Shown piece after piece: positions 60,611 to 64,000 of a stretch of DNA of 64,000 bases. Both the position numbers and the translations under genes were made by a program. This DNA comes from Lithobates sylvaticus. Lineage: Eukaryota; Chordata; Amphibia; Anura; Ranidae. Numbering within the stretch: position 1 is the first letter of the stretch; each line of letters starts with the position of its first letter. A model generated the notes under the pieces. That model was not told where the DNA came from. It saw nothing but the letters and a program-made list of their open reading frames with translations, and did no database searches. Location: positions 621,503,912 to 621,567,911 of the forward strand of contig CM053028.1 of NCBI GenBank assembly GCA_028564925.1, in the 5' to 3' direction.

Positions 60611-61801
60611 TCATCTCGGAGGGTGAGAGTCTCGGAGTCTCTTAGGCAGTTGTTTGTTCCACAGCGGAGTCAGAGGGCTTCCTGGAGGAGGTCGTTTGGA
60701 AGAGCTTGTCTTGGCTGGGGGAAGTGGAGGAATGAGGTCCTGTGTTATGAGACCAAGTTGCAGTAGAAGGCGCTCGCCGTCTTGAAAGTTGGAGAATCCG
60801 TAGGATTTGTCACTTAGATGGAACTGTAGGCGAAAGGGGAATGACCAGCGGTACTTAATGGAATTCTGAGAAAGGATTTCAAGCAGGGGTTTGAGGGATC
60901 TCCGCTTTTGAATGGTGGTGGGGGAGATGTCAGCGAAAATTTGTAACTTGTGACCCTGGAAAGAGAGGTTGTCTAGGTTACGGGTCTTTTTCATCACCTC
61001 TTCTTTGACCCCGTAAAAATGAGGTTTAACAACTATGTCCCTTGGTAGACCGTCTTGGCGCGGGAGCTGTAGCGCTCTGTGGGCTCTGTCCAGTTCAAGT
61101 CTATGCCCCTGAATGTCTGGGATGAGCTCTTTAATAAAGAGTTTAACGGTGCCGGGGATGTCAGTGACTGATTCGGGGATCCCCCGTATCCGGAAATTGT
61201 ATCTTCTGCTTCTGTTCTCCAAATCGTCGATTTTGGCCAGGGCAGAGTCTAATTGGTCTTGGAGAGTTTGGATGCATGTGGAGTTCTGGGCCGTGCGGGC
61301 TACTGTGTTGTCCACCACATGTTCAATTGCGTCCATGCGGGATCCCAGGCTTTGTAGATCAGCCTTAATGGTTGAAGTGATCTGCTTGGCATTCTGAGCC
61401 AGGCCCGCTGCTAGCATGTCAGAGAAGCTCTGCATGAGCAATTTAATGTCAGGGGTCTGGGATGGATGCATGGGGGAGGATTGCTGTGTGCCTGCTAGGC
61501 CTGCCAGGCCTGCTAGGCCTGAGGGGGATGCTAATGTGGGGGTTTGGAGCATTCCTCCTATTGTCCTGTCCAGCAGAGATTCAGTGGAGGCTGGGGAGAA
61601 ACCGAGGGGGGAGTTTGTACTCACTGGGGTTGCCAGCATAGATGATTGATGCTGGATTGGGGAGGGAGGGTCCGCTATGGTGTCCTGCTCCTCCATGCTG
61701 CCTCGTGTCTGTGATGCGGCCGCCATCTTAGCAGGTCCAGGGGCCGCCAGGTTAAAGTCCAGTTGCCGGCTAACGTCCGTTTTTTTCGGGCCGGACGGCA
61801 T
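60611..61801 (-). CDS. LINE-3 ORF1 protein, intact
   Basis: 396 codons. Residues 1-110 are a proline- and serine-rich N-terminus with a GLAGLAGLAG stretch. A coiled coil lies at about 118-190, the RRM begins ENRSRRYNFRIRGIPE (about 192-280), and the C-terminal domain has RAHRAL, IVVKPHFYG, QKRRSLKPLLEIL and KYRWSFPFRL (to about 350), with a basic tail. This is the L1 ORF1 architecture, complete, unlike LINE-1's shortened protein. Codons for PAKMAAAS near the start contain an AAGATGGCGGCC YY1-type motif close to the presumed promoter. Confidence 0.95.
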   Translation of the reverse strand: MPSGPKKTDVSRQLDFNLAAPGPAKMAAASQTRGSMEEQDTIADPPSPIQHQSSMLATPVSTNSPLGFSPASTESLLDRTIGGMLQTPTLASPSGLAGLAGLAGTQQSSPMHPSQTPDIKLLMQSFSDMLAAGLAQNAKQITSTIKADLQSLGSRMDAIEHVVDNTVARTAQNSTCIQTLQDQLDSALAKIDDLENRSRRYNFRIRGIPESVTDIPGTVKLFIKELIPDIQGHRLELDRAHRALQLPRQDGLPRDIVVKPHFYGVKEEVMKKTRNLDNLSFQGHKLQIFADISPTTIQKRRSLKPLLEILSQNSIKYRWSFPFRLQFHLSDKSYGFSNFQDGERLLLQLGLITQDLIPPLPPAKTSSSKRPPPGSPLTPLWNKQLPKRLRDSHPPR

Positions 61802-61953
61802 CCGAGAGGGTGCCTGAGTGCTCTGGGTAGCCTGGGGGCCTTTGTGAGAGCCGTCCCGCTGATAAGCGCTGTGCTGGGAGCCGAGTGGGGCCGGAGCGGT
61901 GCGGAGCTCTCGGTCAGTGCGACTTCCCGGGAGTCCCGCGCATGCGCACCTGA

Positions 61954-62460
61954 CTCCCTAAATTCTTATAGAGCAAAGTAACCTGAAAAGACCAAAAAAA
62001 AATTTTGGTGCATTTTTTTGACAGATAAAAAACACATTTAAGAATAATTTTGTAGCCTTGATGCCCCTCTGTTTCCTCAAACTCCCAGGCATGAATTGTA
62101 ATTTTGTTATCACAGTCCACACTCAGATTACAGTTTTATTCTTTTTTTTTTCCCTTGGGGATTCAAAAGGAAAACCATGAAATCATATTGTATCTCTTCC
62201 CAGATCCCGTACACAAGTCATGTATCCCCATCATCCCGACACAAAGGCTCTTCTAAGAGCCACCCACCATTTCCACCAATGAGCTATCATCACATTTTAT
62301 CGCAATTAGAAATTCTAAAAACATTAAATGAAGAATAGACCGATTATGACAATTGTTGTACAATCTGATGAAGTTGTACATTTGAAGCTGTATTATAGTT
62401 AAAAATCCATCCCAATACAAGCTGGTGTTGCAGATTCCCTTTATTCAGGAATTTTTGATT
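61954..62460 (+). other. H2B-downstream relic, part 2, with orphan H2B 3' flank
   Basis: First part resembles 46335-46500 (CCTCAAACTCCCAGGCATGAATTG..). At about 62235 it jumps to the H2B 3' UTR and downstream flank as seen at 45015-45240. The H2B coding region expected at the jump is absent. Confidence 0.7.
62246..62285 (+). promoter_or_regulatory. Orphan H2B-type histone 3' processing element
   Basis: Perfect stem-loop GGCTCTTCTAAGAGCC (62246-62261), then, after 15 bases, CAATGAGCT (62277-62285). It is identical in design to the H2B elements at 7360-7400 and 45036-45076, but no histone coding sequence lies upstream. Confidence 0.9.
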
Positions 62461-62469
62461 CACAAACAT

Positions 62470-62905
62470 GTTCAGTCACTACAAAACAACTGTACAAAAC
62501 ATGTGGTTGGCTGCCCTTAAGCTAGCTCATTGTAGATGTGCCTCCTCCTCTCTCCTATCAGGCACCCACGGAGAGTCAGTGACCTCATCATCCCCTCCCT
62601 CCTGGTCACTGGAGCAAACTTGGCAGTATGCTGCAGCTGGGGGAACATGACTGCCAGTTTGTTGTCCTTCTTGGGCACCCCCTTTCTCTAGGCTGATGTT
62701 ACTGCCATCATTTGGCTCGGGCCAAATTGAACTTTCCTATATAGTAGGATACCCAATGAGTATAAAAGAAGTTGAATTTGGGTGAGCCAAGATGGATTTC
62801 ATATAGGAATTTGCTTTGATTCTTATTCTGAATTTGCCATTGAAATGCATGGATGACAGGGGACACGTTTGGTGCCCTATTTTATGATTTCCAGCACTTG
62901 GCTCA
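62470..62905. other. Intergenic stretch
   Basis: No gene or known repeat was recognised. Confidence 0.45.
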
Positions 62906-62944
62906 GGCAGTGGCGGCTGGTGCTCAAAATTTTTGGGGGGGCGC

Positions 62945-63570
62945 AAACAAACAGCCTCACTGTGCCATCAAACGCTGCCACTGTGCCCATTAAACGCTGC
63001 CACTGTGCCCATTAAACGCTGCCACTGTGCCCCACGTGCTGCCACTGTGCCCATCAAACGCTGCCACTGTGCCCATCAAACGCTGCCACTGTGCCCATCA
63101 AACGCTGCCACTGTGCCCCAAGTTCTGCCACTGTGCCCCTTAAGTTCTGCCACTGTGCCCCTTAAGTTCTGCCACTGTGCCCCTTAAGTGCTGCCACTGT
63201 GCCCCAAGTTCTGCCACTGTGCCCCAAGTTCTGCCACTGTGCCCCAAGTTCTGCCATTGTGACCCTTAAGTGCTGCCACTGTGCCCCAAGTTCTGCCATT
63301 GTGCCCCAAGTTCTGCCATTGTGCCCCAAGTTCTGCCATTGTGCCCCTTAAGTGCTGCCATTGTGCCCCAAGTTCTGCCATTGTGCCCCTTAAGTGCTGC
63401 CATTGTGCCCCAAGTTCTGCCATTGTGCCCCTTAAGTGCTGCCATTGTGCCCCAAGTTCTGCCATTGTGCCCCTTAAGTGCTGCCATTGTGCCCCAAGTT
63501 CTGCCACTGTGCCCCTAAAGTGCTGCCACTGTGCCCCTAAAGTGCTGCCACTGTGCCCCCTGCCTGCCCT
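62945..63570. repeat. 22-25-bp minisatellite
   Basis: About 26 units of CTGCCA(C/T)TGTGCCC plus a variable part in three versions (AT(C/T)AAACG, CTTAAGT(G/T), CAAGTT). The later half alternates two versions in a higher-order pattern of about 45 bases. Open frames on both strands here are by-products. Confidence 0.92.
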
Positions 63571-63670
63571 CTGCACTTACCTTGTCCCGGTGTGCAGCTG
63601 GTGACGGCGTCAGGCGACGAGCGGTGTCTCCGTCGGATGTCTTCTCCCGCGCTCCTCCTGTCTTCTTCTG

Positions 63671-63938
63671 CTGTGATTGGACGCTAGGTGATTGGACGCC
63701 TAGCGTCCAATCACAGCGCCTGTGACTTCAGCCAATCAGGTGACAGGTAACAGACCTGGCAACCTGATTGGCTGAGAGGCGGGTCTGTGTTAGGGAAGCG
63801 ATGTATTCGCTTCCCTAACACAATACTGTGTAATCAGCGAACGCACAGCCGTGCGCCCGCTGTTTACACTTAGGGAAGCCTATTAGAGCACACCGCTCTA
63901 ATAGGGTCCCCTATTAGAGCTTACAGCTCTAATAGGGG
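63671..63938. repeat. String of five perfect hairpins
   Basis: Arms: 63671-63688 with 63699-63716 (18 bp); 63729-63741 with 63762-63774 (13 bp); 63788-63801 with 63807-63820 (14 bp, loop TGTAT); 63879-63889 with 63895-63905 (11 bp); 63908-63920 with 63926-63938 (13 bp). The last two share CTATTAGAGC arms with different loops. Confidence 0.9.
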
Positions 63939-64000
63939 CGCTTCCAGCAACACCCCCCCCACTGTAATTCAGATGCCCGGCGCCCGATCAGGGGCCGGAC

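Larger units (their letters stand above)
54933..61953 (-). mobile_element. LINE-3: full-length L1/Tx1-type LINE with open ORFs
   Basis: About 7.0 kb on the minus strand: short 5' UTR (about 150 bases), ORF1 (61801-60611), 1.05-kb spacer, ORF2 (59556-55747), 3' UTR of 0.8 kb, A tail of about 29 beyond the duplication. Exact 14-bp duplications CTCCCTAAATTCTT flank it (54919-54932 and 61954-61967). The nick site TTCTT/A fits an L1-type endonuclease. It is a different subfamily from LINE-1 and LINE-2. Open frames and a clean duplication indicate a young copy. Confidence 0.95.
62908..64000 (+). mobile_element. hAT-like non-autonomous element, incomplete in window
   Basis: It starts CAGTGGCGGCTGGTGC, a terminus I associate with hAT-family elements in vertebrates. 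It then holds a minisatellite and a hairpin-rich segment. The other end lies beyond the window, so terminal repeats and duplication cannot be checked. No transposase is visible. Confidence 0.35.

Noticed and set aside
62945-63570. CRISPR-like array
   Set aside because: Units are directly adjacent without unique spacers, and the window is vertebrate.
63184-63604. Long open frames on both strands over the 63-kb minisatellite
   Set aside because: Short-unit repeats keep several frames open at once; no start context or domain.

Overview
The window looks like nuclear DNA of an anuran amphibian, most likely a large-genome neobatrachian (ranid-like) frog. The evidence is a cluster of intronless replication-dependent histone genes with Xenopus-like protein sequences, set in dense L1/Tx1-type LINEs, hAT and Harbinger MITEs, minisatellites and AT microsatellites. 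No non-histone protein gene was found outside mobile elements.

Histone genes. The right half holds a full five-histone set: H4(-), H2A(-), H2B(+), H3(+), H1(-) at 41.2-50.1 kb. The left half holds H2B(-), H2A(+), H4(+) at 7.4-11.2 kb and a wrecked H3 at 4.5 kb. Each intact gene has a TATA box and CCAAT or subtype elements upstream, and a 16-nt histone 3' stem-loop plus a U7-type downstream element. H2A and H2B share a 309-bp divergent promoter in both halves.

Large-scale layout. The segment from about 7.35 kb to 28.24 kb is repeated in inverted orientation from about 45.08 kb back to 32.5 kb, at roughly 98-99% identity by eye. The sequence between the two arms contains a run of exactly 500 N (28244-28743). 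Outside the H2B 3' elements the inverted homology continues to about 5.94 kb and 46.37 kb, but only at paralogue level. Farther out, 4.5-5.9 kb matches 47.06-48.77 kb in direct orientation. Within each arm H4 also sits between a pair of about 1-kb diverged inverted repeats. A recent inverted duplication (or gene conversion, or an inverted contig placement in the assembly) therefore overlies an older tandem and inverted histone repeat.

Mobile elements. The spacer beyond H4 carries a nest: element F (with a hammerhead-like motif) is interrupted by element E (tandem hammerhead-like motifs), which in the left arm only is interrupted by an 8.3-kb LINE (LINE-1) with a perfect 15-bp target duplication, which itself holds a Harbinger MITE. 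The right arm shows the empty LINE-1 site. A second LINE (LINE-2) runs into the N gap from both sides. A third (LINE-3, 54.93-61.95 kb, minus) is full length with both ORFs open and has landed in a relic of an H2B downstream region. The ends of the window hold an old LINE 3' end and a hAT MITE (left), and a minisatellite with a solo LTR, a hAT-like element and a string of hairpins (right).

How it works together. The five histone types are the S-phase nucleosome kit: core histones H2A, H2B, H3 and H4 plus linker H1, made from non-polyadenylated mRNAs that share one 3' processing signal. The signal is better conserved than the genes: several solitary 3' ends or stem-loops remain where the coding region has gone.
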